A stretch of 5,993 bases of DNA, taken from Victivallaceae bacterium (GTDB taxonomy: Bacteria > Verrucomicrobiota > Lentisphaeria > Victivallales > Victivallaceae). A program made the position numbers and the translations under genes. Location: positions 1-5,993 of the forward strand of contig JAQUOK010000224.1 in NCBI GenBank assembly GCA_028717165.1. Reading direction: 5' to 3'. The number at the start of each line of letters is the position of its first letter. Positions within the stretch are counted from its first letter, which is position 1. This document shows positions 1-5,993 of the stretch, in pieces. The notes beneath the pieces are model-generated. The model was not told the DNA's origin. It saw only the letters and a list, made by a program, of their open reading frames with translations, and did not search any database.

Positions 1-343
1 CAATCGGCCAGAAAAAATGCGGTAATTCTAATTCTTCGGCCTCAACATTCAATTGATTTACCATAAGCTGGTAGCCATCTTTTCGTAATATTCTATCCAG
101 CTGACGGATGACTTTGGCATAAAAAAGAGTGTATCCTCCCAAACTCCAAAGGGCAACAGTCCGGGAACTGTTGCCGGCAAGAGCACATGCCGCATAATTT
201 ACCTGATAACCTAATTTGAGGGCGGCATTTCTGATCCGCCGGCGCGTATCCTCAGAAACCCGCGGACTGTCATTCAGGGCAAATCCCACCAGTTGACGGG
301 AAACTCCAAGGTATTCCGCAATATGTTGTTGAGTTACTGACAT
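1..343 (-). CDS. LacI-family transcriptional regulator, N-terminal part (cut by window edge)
   Basis: This is a DNA-binding repressor or activator of the LacI/GalR family. Only the first 114 residues are inside the window; the gene continues past base 1. Residues 4-23 form the helix-turn-helix (TQQHIAEYLGVSRQLVGFAL), followed by LNDSPRVSEDTRRRI and the LGY element. A hinge helix with AACALAGNSS (residues 51-60) comes next; the Leu in this motif (L55) corresponds to the LacI leucine that wedges into the central CpG of the operator. From TVALW (residue 62) the periplasmic-binding-protein-like effector domain begins. The ATG at 343-341 has a GGAAAG ribosome binding site 6 nt upstream; another ATG 14 nt upstream is out of frame. 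The recognition helix reads VSRQLVGF instead of the usual VSxxTVSR, so its specificity may be unusual. It is divergent from the operon starting near 1058 and is a candidate regulator of it, which is inference. Confidence 0.93.
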   Translation of the reverse strand, partial: MSVTQQHIAEYLGVSRQLVGFALNDSPRVSEDTRRRIRNAALKLGYQVNYAACALAGNSSRTVALWSLGGYTLFYAKVIRQLDRILRKDGYQLMVNQLNVEAEELELPHFFWPI

Positions 344-382
344 ATATGTCTTTCCATTCGTTTTTTTAACCCATAATACTAT

Positions 383-410
383 ATTATAGCACGTGCTAAC
401 AAAAAAGCAA
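383..410 (-). promoter_or_regulatory. Probable sigma-70-type promoter of the LacI-family gene
   Basis: On the minus strand a perfect TATAAT -10 box (388-383) is preceded, with a 16-nt spacer, by TTGCTT (410-405), which shares the TTG core of the -35 consensus. Transcription would start near 376 and give a leader of about 33 nt before the ATG at 343. The spacer and the edge of the -10 box are covered by the palindrome at 387-398. Confidence 0.6.
387..398. promoter_or_regulatory. Palindromic LacI-type operator candidate
   Basis: TAGCACGTGCTA is a perfect 12-bp palindrome with a CpG at its centre, the form typical of LacI/GalR operators, where two hinge-helix leucines intercalate at the central CpG. 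It lies 43 bp upstream of the lacI-type start codon, within the spacer of the predicted promoter and touching the -10 box, a position that would block RNA polymerase. Autorepression is the simplest reading. I did not find a second copy near the promoter at 979-1007. The palindrome is seen directly; the protein that binds it is inferred. Confidence 0.6.
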
Positions 411-643
411 GCAAATTTAAAATATTTTAAGATTATTGTAAAACTTAGGCGCCATTTTTGAAACGAATCAAGGTCATCAATCATAAGGACATCCAATAAA
501 CGTGGGAAATTGATTATTTTTTTGTAGCGTTTTTTACCTGTAAACTCATGATATGATTTTTCTTTGGCTAAAATTAAAAATTAAGTTTTTTACTATATAA
601 CATAGAATTTTGTTGAGAAAAAAATAAAATTGATTTCAGACTC

Positions 644-783
644 ATCCCATAGAAAATCGGGAGATACGAAATTTGTGGCGAGACTCTGTCGAGCCGTAGA
701 CGTTGAACGTGTTTCGGCTCGTGAGGACACTCGCCATCCAGGAAACGCATAACGCGGCGTGATATGAAAACGGAAAATGGGGT
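644..783. other. Candidate structured RNA or dispersed palindromic element
   Basis: The core is an imperfect hairpin at 676-736. A 7-bp base stem pairs TGGCGAG (676-682) with CTCGCCA (730-736). A 4-bp stem then pairs TGTC (687-690) with GACA (726-729), and a 6-bp stem pairs GAGCCG (691-696) with CGGCTC (715-720). These are separated by a 4-nt bulge on the 5' side and a 5-nt bulge on the 3' side, and ACGT (700-703) can pair with ACGT (707-710) at the tip. A second small hairpin may form at 745-760 (ACGC with GCGT). A 7-bp helix (644-650 with 777-783, one wobble) could close the whole as a three-way junction. The block is visibly richer in GC than its AT-rich flanks. The family is not recognised and the transcribed strand is unknown. 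It could be a small RNA, part of a long untranslated leader, or a REP-like repeat. Confidence 0.4.
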
Positions 784-978
784 ATCCGGGAAAATAAACT
801 TTTCAAGCTCAAAATATGATAAAAATAACTTGACTTTGCACAGTTTGCTAATAAGATTATATCATTACCGGCGCCGCCGCGTCTGTTCAGCCACTCTACC
901 ACTGACATAAAATTGAAAATTCCGCTTTGCCGTTGAAAAAGTTGTCCTCATAAATATTATTTTTTTCAAAATAGTCTA

Positions 979-1007
979 TTGACAAGATAAATAATAGAAT
1001 ATATAAT
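979..1007 (+). promoter_or_regulatory. Consensus sigma-70 promoter of the aminotransferase operon
   Basis: TTGACA (979-984) and TATAAT (1002-1007) are separated by exactly 17 nt, a perfect match to the housekeeping sigma-70 consensus. AT-rich sequence immediately upstream (about 950-975) could act as an UP element. The predicted start of transcription, near 1014, leaves a leader of roughly 20 to 45 nt depending on which ATG is used. No palindromic operator was seen over the promoter, so its control is unclear. Confidence 0.75.
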
Positions 1008-1057
1008 ATATTTAAAGAAAAAATATATATCTAATGTTTTTTAAGGTTTTTTACAAG

Positions 1058-2278
1058 ATGAAAACAGTTACTGGAAGCGAATTGCAGGCAAAGCGGTTGG
1101 CGAAAGTAATTCCCGGTGGTTCCAGTACCGCTTCCAAACGGGCGACGTTGATGCCGGAAGAGCCGGGAGTTATTTTGAAAGGAAACGGATGCCGGGTATG
1201 GGATGCTGACGGAAAAGAATATATCGATTTCCGTAATGCCCTGGGACCAATAACGTTAGGATATCGTTTCCCGATAGTGGATGAAGCCGTCAGAGAACAG
1301 TTAAACAATGGCATCATTTTCGGTTATCCGCATCCCCTGGAGGGGGACGTTGGCGAATTGCTCTGTGAACTTATTCCGTGTGCTGAACGGGTGCGTTTTC
1401 TGAAAACGGGGGGCGAGGCGGTTGCGGCGTGTATTCGGCTCGCGAGGCATTATACCGGACGTAAACATATTATTCAGATTGGTTATAACGGCTGGCTTAA
1501 TTCACTGTGTGATAACAGCTTATCTTTGCCTGGCGGACAGTCGGCAGGGCGGAAACCGGGTGTTCCGGAAGAATTATCAGCGCTGCATCATGCTGCCGTA
1601 TGGAATGACCCGGAAAATATGGAACGGCTTTTTCGGAAACTGGACGGACAGGTAGCGGCAATTATAGTTGCGGCTGAATATAGCGATATGGAGGGAGGCA
1701 AAGAATTCTATCCTTATCTGCGAAAATTAACTGAACGTACCGGAAGTTTATTGGTTTTCGATGAAATCGTAACCGGTTTCAGGCTCGCGACCGGCGGGGT
1801 TCAGGAATATTTTAATGTCGTTCCCGATCTGGCAGTCTTTGCCAAAGGTATGGCGAACGGGATGCCGTTGTCGGCATATTTGGGTAAAGCGAAAATTATG
1901 GATTGTCTGGATACGGTAATTATTTCCTCTACTTACGGCGGGGAAACTCTATCCCTGGCAGCCGCCAAAGCAACAATGCAGTTTTACAAAAACAATGATG
2001 TTATTGGACATCTGTGGAAAATGGGGGAACTGTTTTTCGACGGTTTTGCCAGGTTGTTGCGGAGGTACCGGATTCCTGCGGAGATAAAAGGTATGCCGCC
2101 ATTTTCCTTCTTGTATTTTGACCGCGGAGCCGAAGCTGGTTTTACTAACGAATTCTATCGCGTTATTTTCGCGGCCGGTGTCTGCTTATATCGCGGCGGC
2201 TATGTGAATTATTCGCATCAGGCTGCGGATATTGAGGAAGCCTTAGAACGCATTGAAACAGGGCTTGAAAAATTATGA
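1058..2278 (+). CDS. Class III PLP-dependent aminotransferase, glutamate-1-semialdehyde aminomutase-like
   Basis: This is probably a cytoplasmic fold-type I PLP enzyme of 406 residues, near the usual length for the HemL-like group (about 420-430). Counting from the ATG at 1058, it shows the N-terminal IPGG element (residues 18-21), the phosphate-binding LKTGGEA segment followed by IRLARHYTGR (115-135), an aromatic cofactor-stacking motif YNGW (143-146), FDEIVTGFR with Asp235 placed to contact the pyridine nitrogen, the Schiff-base lysine Lys263 in FAKGMANGMPLSA, and TYGGETLSL (292-300). The YHG-type motif has Asn for His at 144, and the usual VEP is replaced by VAAEY, so it need not make 5-aminolevulinate. 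Its neighbours point to amino-sugar or other amine catabolism rather than heme, which is inference. I chose 1058 because AAGG lies 11 nt upstream and the N-terminus then fits the family. An in-frame ATG at 1034 would add eight residues (MFFKVFYK) and has only a weak ribosome site. The 3' end overlaps the next gene by ATGA. Confidence 0.88.
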   Translation: MKTVTGSELQAKRLAKVIPGGSSTASKRATLMPEEPGVILKGNGCRVWDADGKEYIDFRNALGPITLGYRFPIVDEAVREQLNNGIIFGYPHPLEGDVGELLCELIPCAERVRFLKTGGEAVAACIRLARHYTGRKHIIQIGYNGWLNSLCDNSLSLPGGQSAGRKPGVPEELSALHHAAVWNDPENMERLFRKLDGQVAAIIVAAEYSDMEGGKEFYPYLRKLTERTGSLLVFDEIVTGFRLATGGVQEYFNVVPDLAVFAKGMANGMPLSAYLGKAKIMDCLDTVIISSTYGGETLSLAAAKATMQFYKNNDVIGHLWKMGELFFDGFARLLRRYRIPAEIKGMPPFSFLYFDRGAEAGFTNEFYRVIFAAGVCLYRGGYVNYSHQAADIEEALERIETGLEKL

Positions 2279-3849
2279 TAATAGACTCACATATTCATCT
2301 GCCGTCTCTGGGCAACCCCCAAAAATGGGATTACCTGCTTGAAGAAGCGGATAAAAACGGGATTAACCTGATGATTCTGTCTCATCTGGGAGACTGGTCA
2401 GAATATCCGGCAGAAAATATCGTTCGTTCCGCTAATAATGCGGCAAAGGCCTTTGCCGACTATGCCGGGGGGCGGGTTTTATGGCTGGCCTACCTGAATC
2501 CGCAGTTGAAAAACTGGCAGGAAGAACTGAAAAAATGTATAAGAAGCGGCGCTTGCGGGATAAAGCTCTGGATAAGCGTAAAAGACAGCAGCGGCAGTTT
2601 GGAAAACACCATTGCGGTCCTCCAGGCAGCAGCCCGGTACAAAGTGCCGGTATTATTACATACTTATGATCGTACAGACCGGAACTCTGCCGGTGAAATC
2701 ACTATCCGGGAATTTGCGGAACTGGCGCAGCGTTGTCCGGACTGCGTTATGATCGCGGCGCATGCTGGCGGGAATTGGCGTTCTGCTTTGGGGATACTGA
2801 ATAAATGCGGCAGCAACGTTTATGCGGATATATGCGGCGGCTACCCCGATTATGAAATGGTGACAACTCTTTGCCGGACAGAAGGCGCAGGCCGGTTGCT
2901 GTTCGGCTCGGACGCACTGGGGCGCAGTTTTGCATCGCAGACGGCGAAAGTTATTTTTGCGGATATTGACGAGGACGCAAAATCCAGGATATTCTGGAAG
3001 AACGCGAAAAAAGTCTATAATATCAAAAATATTCCTGCGTTGAACGGATTCAGGAAAAAAAACCCGGAGAAAAATGAATTACCGGATTTAACGGAGGAAT
3101 ATTTTTGTTTTTGCGGTATCTGGCCTTTCTGGGAGTCTCCATGCAAAACTCCTAAAACTCTCAACCGGATATTGGCGGCGAATAATATCCGAAAAGCTTA
3201 TGCCGCTAACCTCAGCAGTCTTTTCCGTCAGGATTTATTATGGGCCAACCGCAAATTTCTGAGCGCCGTCAGAGGCCTGAACCGAATCATGCCGCTGGCT
3301 GTATTCGACCCGCAGGCCGGCAACTGGCGGCAGCTGGTTGCGGACGCGGCAAACCGGGAGTTTACAGGAGGACTGGTCTCTCCGTATTTGCATGGCTGGC
3401 GGCTTAACGATCCTGCATTTGAGGAATTTTTCCAATTATGCGCCGGCAAAAAGCTGAAATTATGGGTGAATTGCGAACTGGCTGACCAGCGTTTTCGGCA
3501 TGCGGCTTTCATGACGCGTCCGCCGACCGTCGCGGAGCTTGGCGCATTTATGAAAAATGCCCCCGCCAATAAATATGTATTTCAGGGTGTTTCCCAGAAA
3601 AATATCTCAGTACTGCTTGAACGGTTCAATAACGACGAAAGATTCTTTTTTGAATTTTCGCGGTTGACGGATATGCAGACCGGCATGCGAAATGTTTTAT
3701 CCAGATTCGGGGGGAAACGTTTAGTTGCGGGAAGCGAATTTCCGTTTCGCCATATAAAACAAACCAGATATACTATTTGGAAACTACAGGAAAAGAGGGA
3801 GGATATTAAAAAAATTGAATGCGCGTCTTTTACGAGTTATAATAATTAA
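2275..3849 (+). CDS. Tandem amidohydrolase (Amidohydro_2-like): active-looking N half fused to a degenerate C half
   Basis: The protein has 524 residues, roughly twice a single amidohydrolase barrel. Residues 1-250 form a metal-dependent TIM barrel with DSHIHL (His6, His8), GIKLW (Lys97), LLHTY (His129), AAHAGG (His163) and FGSDALG (Asp213), the expected ligand and catalytic positions of the Amidohydro_2 family (lactonases, decarboxylases and related hydrolases). Residues about 272-504 look like a second copy. LAVFDPQAGNW (341-351) echoes LAYLNPQLKNW (71-81), and KRLVAGSEFPF (481-491) echoes GRLLFGSDALG (206-216). The second copy lacks the HxH motif (EYFCFCGIWPF instead) and has Glu where the catalytic Asp would be, so it is probably a structural or regulatory pseudo-domain. 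The ATG overlaps the aminotransferase stop (ATGA), implying translational coupling. No signal peptide is visible, so it is cytoplasmic. Substrate unknown; the product of the aminotransferase is a natural candidate. Confidence 0.85.
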   Translation: MIIDSHIHLPSLGNPQKWDYLLEEADKNGINLMILSHLGDWSEYPAENIVRSANNAAKAFADYAGGRVLWLAYLNPQLKNWQEELKKCIRSGACGIKLWISVKDSSGSLENTIAVLQAAARYKVPVLLHTYDRTDRNSAGEITIREFAELAQRCPDCVMIAAHAGGNWRSALGILNKCGSNVYADICGGYPDYEMVTTLCRTEGAGRLLFGSDALGRSFASQTAKVIFADIDEDAKSRIFWKNAKKVYNIKNIPALNGFRKKNPEKNELPDLTEEYFCFCGIWPFWESPCKTPKTLNRILAANNIRKAYAANLSSLFRQDLLWANRKFLSAVRGLNRIMPLAVFDPQAGNWRQLVADAANREFTGGLVSPYLHGWRLNDPAFEEFFQLCAGKKLKLWVNCELADQRFRHAAFMTRPPTVAELGAFMKNAPANKYVFQGVSQKNISVLLERFNNDERFFFEFSRLTDMQTGMRNVLSRFGGKRLVAGSEFPFRHIKQTRYTIWKLQEKREDIKKIECASFTSYNN

Positions 3850-3860
3850 TGACAACAAAA

Positions 3861-3866
3861 GAAGGA
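3861..3866 (+). promoter_or_regulatory. Ribosome binding site fixing the pseudopilin start
   Basis: GAAGGA lies 9 nt before the ATG at 3876. It supports that start over the in-frame ATG at 3849, which overlaps the previous stop codon by one base, has no good site upstream, and would place nine polar residues before the prepilin leader. Confidence 0.7.
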
Positions 3867-3875
3867 ATCAATAAA

Positions 3876-4541
3876 ATGAAAAAGCGAATTTTTACCCTCA
3901 TTGAACTCCTCGTTGTGATCGCTATCATAGCAATCCTCGCTTCGATGCTGCTGCCGGCATTGAATAAGGCCCGAGACAAGGCAAAGGAAATAGCCTGCCT
4001 GAATAACCTGAAACAGATAATCTCCGCCACTTTGATGTATACGAATGATTATAAAGGCCTGGTTCATGCGGCACGCGATTATACGAAAGGCGCCAGTCAA
4101 TTCTGGTATGAAACAATGGTAGAAGGGAAATATTTGCCGGATGCCCGCAACGGCGACAAGAATCAGGTTAGTTACTGTCCCTGTTTTGATAAGGACCCCG
4201 CGAGCGGCAGATACAGTTACGGGCTGCGGGGCGTTTATGTAGACGGCAATACTCCGACCGGTTATTTTGATATAACTTCCGCAAAGGTAAGGCGGCATGC
4301 CAATACTTCCTATACTTATCCCTACTCCCCTTCGGAATTCATTCTTTATGCGGATTCAATTTACCAGACGACGAAACCATATCAGATATGGCTTATCTGT
4401 GAAAACGGCTTGACGACTTATGACATTCATTTGAGGCATGACCGGAAGGCCAACTGCAGTTTTGCAGACGGGCATAGTGCCAGCCTCCATGCGAATGACT
4501 TGAACGACAGGGGATTTGATCTGAACCATTTCAGTTATTAA
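3876..4541 (+). CDS. Type II pseudopilin with prepilin leader and H-X9-DG motif
   Basis: This is a 221-residue inner-membrane or envelope pilin-like protein. MKKR is followed by IFTLIELLVVIAIIAILA, a class III prepilin leader and N-terminal hydrophobic helix, with the conserved glutamate (Glu10, Glu5 of the mature form). The helix continues into LLPALNKARDKAKEIACLNNLKQI, the usual G-like amphipathic segment. Near the C-terminus, RHDRKANCSFADG contains His188, nine residues, then Asp198-Gly199. This is the H-X9-DG prepilin-associated signature (TIGR04294-type) known in Lentisphaerota and Planctomycetota. The residue before the mature Phe is Ile, where classical leaders have Gly. The middle (residues 60-180) carries Tyr, Asp and three Cys (C101, C103, C175) and probably forms the variable globular domain. 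It starts 26 nt after the amidohydrolase gene, probably in the same transcript. No secretion ATPase or peptidase gene is present, so it would rely on machinery encoded elsewhere. Its exact role is not known. Confidence 0.93.
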   Translation: MKKRIFTLIELLVVIAIIAILASMLLPALNKARDKAKEIACLNNLKQIISATLMYTNDYKGLVHAARDYTKGASQFWYETMVEGKYLPDARNGDKNQVSYCPCFDKDPASGRYSYGLRGVYVDGNTPTGYFDITSAKVRRHANTSYTYPYSPSEFILYADSIYQTTKPYQIWLICENGLTTYDIHLRHDRKANCSFADGHSASLHANDLNDRGFDLNHFSY

Positions 4542-4691
4542 TGCTGCGCAGTCTGTTTATTTATAAGACCTTATGCTTATTGCAGGCGCACAGAGGGGGG
4601 ATACCTAAAAACAAAAACGGTAAAATTTCGGTACTTAAAGTAAAAAAAAATAATAATTTTGCAAATTCTGAAAACTAAAGGAAAAGATATT
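4542..4691 (+). other. Short intergenic gap before the secreted-protein gene
   Basis: This gap holds only weak potential hairpins (for example TGCGC at 4545-4549 with GCGCA at 4586-4590, and TACTT/AAGTA at 4632-4642) and A-rich runs. No convincing intrinsic terminator with a U tract or promoter pair is seen, so read-through from the upstream genes is plausible. The right end carries AAAGGA (4677-4682), 9 nt before the next ATG, a good ribosome binding site. Confidence 0.5.
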
Positions 4692-5993
4692 ATGAACAGA
4701 CTTGACCTTAAAATCCGCCTGTCCGGAAAAAAGATTTCCAGCCTCACGGAAAAAACCGGATTTTTACGGCTACCGTTTCTGATGGTGTGCTGTTTCCTGT
4801 TTCAAACTGATATGAGCTATGGCGCGCCGCTTGAATCTGAAGTCATTATCAGGCGGCACAACTATATCAGGGGGGAACAGATTCCCGTTAAAATCCTGCT
4901 GCGTAATCCTGCCGCGCAAAAAATAAAGAATATTCATTTGGAAATTAACCTGGATAATATATTAAAACAGGATGCCGTTATCAAGGAACTCGCCCCGGGG
5001 GAAAGTAAGGCGTCGGCTTTTAATATCGCCACGCAGGCTTTGAGGTCGGGAGATTATAAAGTCTCCTGCATGTTGAAGTATGAGAATGAAAAAAAGCAAA
5101 TTTTTCAGTTTCCCGTTTCGATCTGTAAACGCGTCAATCCGGATCGTCTCCCCGTTTTTTTCTGGATCGGGGGGGGCGCGAAACCTCAATCCTGGAAAGG
5201 AATCCTTCGTATGAAGGAACTGGCGGAACATGGGATCAATCTTATACTTTGCTGCTGCTCGGAATACAGAAAGGAAAAATATCCGATCAAAACTTATTAC
5301 GGCGCTTTTTTCGAACCGGACAAATGGCGGAAAGCATTTGATGACGCGCTTAAGTACGGGATGGACATAGCTCCTTATTTCTATTCGAATGCCGCCGATT
5401 TCAATGATACTCCCGGAGTATACGCCGTAGACCGTAACGGAAAGCATTTACCCGGACTCCGTAAGGTTATGCCGTGCCCGTTTGAACCTGCTTTCATAGA
5501 TTTCTCCAAACAACTGACAAAAGTTGTCACTGAGGAAATGAAAGATTATCCTTCATTCAAGTATGCGATGTTCAATTCGGAATTTTCGTTGAAGGGTACC
5601 TGTCAAAGCGCCCGCTGCCGGCAAAGATACTCTGCAGCCGGTTTCAGCGACCCTTTGCGGATAGAGGCAATCAAAAATGGGATTATAGAGGACTCCAATG
5701 AAAAGTATCGGTTTCCCAGGTGGTGGTGGCAGGAAGGACTGGGCGATAACCTGCTTAATGAACAAATGGCCCGGGAACTTAAAAAAATCAAACCGGAAGT
5801 CATAACCTGGAGCGAACCTTTCAGGGATGTAGCTCTCTATAACCGGAAAAAGGGACTTGACTGCCTTGGCGACTGGTGCTATTGCCGTCAGGATCCCAAA
5901 AGAGCGCTGTATATAGAAACGCTCATTGCCGCAGCCAAGCCCGAAAAACAGAAAACACTTCAGGTTTTTTCCCTTTTCTGCCATCCGGGGTTT
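4692..5993 (+). CDS. Secreted Ig-like plus TIM-barrel-like protein, probably a glycoside hydrolase (cut by window edge)
   Basis: The first 434 codons are open to the right edge. A basic N-region of about 23 residues precedes a hydrophobic core (FLRLPFLMVCCFLF, residues 24-37); signal peptidase I cleavage may occur after SYG (residue 44). No proper lipobox is seen. Residues about 48-145 look like a beta-sandwich, Ig or CARDB-like (RGEQIPVKILLRNP, then LAPGESKASAF and SGDYKVSCML). From 153 (LPVFFWIGGG) a TIM-barrel-like region begins (MKELAEHGINLILCC, APYFYSNAADF, MFNSEFS, VITWSEPFRD), rich in Trp and Tyr as in glycan-active enzymes. Glu297 in FNSEF and Glu375 in WSEP are possible acid/base and nucleophile residues; this is a guess from spacing and motif style. 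The start has AAAGGA 9 nt upstream. It follows the pseudopilin, a pairing in keeping with envelope glycan degradation. No specific GH family can be named. Confidence 0.85.
   Translation, partial: MNRLDLKIRLSGKKISSLTEKTGFLRLPFLMVCCFLFQTDMSYGAPLESEVIIRRHNYIRGEQIPVKILLRNPAAQKIKNIHLEINLDNILKQDAVIKELAPGESKASAFNIATQALRSGDYKVSCMLKYENEKKQIFQFPVSICKRVNPDRLPVFFWIGGGAKPQSWKGILRMKELAEHGINLILCCCSEYRKEKYPIKTYYGAFFEPDKWRKAFDDALKYGMDIAPYFYSNAADFNDTPGVYAVDRNGKHLPGLRKVMPCPFEPAFIDFSKQLTKVVTEEMKDYPSFKYAMFNSEFSLKGTCQSARCRQRYSAAGFSDPLRIEAIKNGIIEDSNEKYRFPRWWWQEGLGDNLLNEQMARELKKIKPEVITWSEPFRDVALYNRKKGLDCLGDWCYCRQDPKRALYIETLIAAAKPEKQKTLQVFSLFCHPGF

Larger units (their letters stand above)
344..1057. other. Long divergent intergenic region, mostly AT-rich
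   Basis: About 0.7 kb separates the LacI-type gene from the aminotransferase. From the left it holds the lacI promoter and operator (383-410), AT-rich DNA without recognisable genes (about 411-640), a higher-GC block with strong inverted-repeat structure (about 644-783), another AT-rich stretch, a short GC-rich patch near 868-900, and a consensus promoter (979-1007). A minus-strand open frame at 908-642 has no convincing ribosome binding site and no recognisable family motif, and it coincides with the palindromic block, so I do not call it a gene. No tRNA or known riboswitch core was recognised. Confidence 0.7.

Noticed and set aside
470..493. Near-direct repeat AAGGTCATC / AAGGACATC spaced 15 nt apart
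   Set aside because: Only eight of nine bases match and there are only two copies; expected by chance in AT-rich DNA and not near a promoter element.
691..720. Hairpin GAGCCG...CGGCTC resembling group II intron domain V
   Set aside because: The hairpin is 30 nt instead of about 34, lacks the GNRA loop and the two-base bulge, and ends CGGCTC instead of the CGGTTC-type 3' strand. No intron-encoded reverse transcriptase is nearby.
642..908. Minus-strand open frame of 88 codons in the divergent intergenic region
   Set aside because: No convincing ribosome site and no recognisable domain. The open frame runs through the palindromic block and ends at its edge, so it is more likely a by-product of the structured element.
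860..908. tRNA-like stretch on the minus strand (AGTGGTAGAGTGGCTGAA resembles a D-arm)
   Set aside because: No matching D-stem, anticodon arm, T-arm (GGTTCRA) or acceptor stem follows, so it is not a tRNA gene and there is too little for a pseudogene call.
4542..4642. Possible intrinsic terminator after the pseudopilin gene
   Set aside because: The only stems are about 5 bp, with long loops or AT-only pairing, and no U tract follows a GC-rich stem.
4962..5984. Long minus-strand open frames opposite the secreted-protein gene
   Set aside because: They lie antisense to a continuous 434-codon plus-strand frame with a good ribosome site, signal peptide and protein-like composition, and they resemble no known family.

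Overview
The window looks like a piece of a Lentisphaerota (Victivallis-type) chromosome, or of a close relative in the PVC group. The main evidence is a short type II pseudopilin with both a FTLIELLVVIAIIAILA N-terminus and an exact H-X9-DG motif near its C-terminus. Such proteins occur in large paralogous families in Lentisphaerota and Planctomycetota. A LacI-type regulator and a large secreted TIM-barrel protein close by fit the same picture. This assignment is inference from protein style; no rRNA or other marker gene is present.

Layout. Bases 1-343 (minus) hold the N-terminal part of a LacI-family repressor, cut by the left edge. Its promoter overlaps a perfect 12-bp palindrome with a central CpG, so it is probably autoregulated. 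Bases 344-1057 form a long AT-rich divergent intergenic region. Inside it lies a higher-GC block (about 644-783) that can fold into a long hairpin within a possible three-way junction; this is a candidate structured RNA or dispersed repeat of unknown identity. A promoter matching the sigma-70 consensus exactly (TTGACA, 17 nt, TATAAT) sits at 979-1007.

Four plus-strand genes follow. The first is a class III PLP aminotransferase of the glutamate-1-semialdehyde aminomutase-like group. The second, overlapping it by ATGA, is a 524-residue protein that appears to be two Amidohydro_2-type TIM barrels fused in tandem; the first keeps the metal-ligand residues and the second has lost them. The third, 26 nt further on, is the pseudopilin. 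The fourth, after a 150-nt gap, is a signal-peptide-bearing protein with an Ig-like domain and a TIM-barrel-like, glycosidase-like region, cut by the right edge.

Working model (inference): a LacI-linked catabolic locus in which a secreted glycan-acting protein and an envelope pseudopilin are paired with a cytoplasmic aminotransferase and hydrolase or lactonase that process the nitrogen-bearing or lactone product. The substrate cannot be read from the sequence. The tandem amidohydrolase with a degenerate half and the structured intergenic element are the parts most worth following up.
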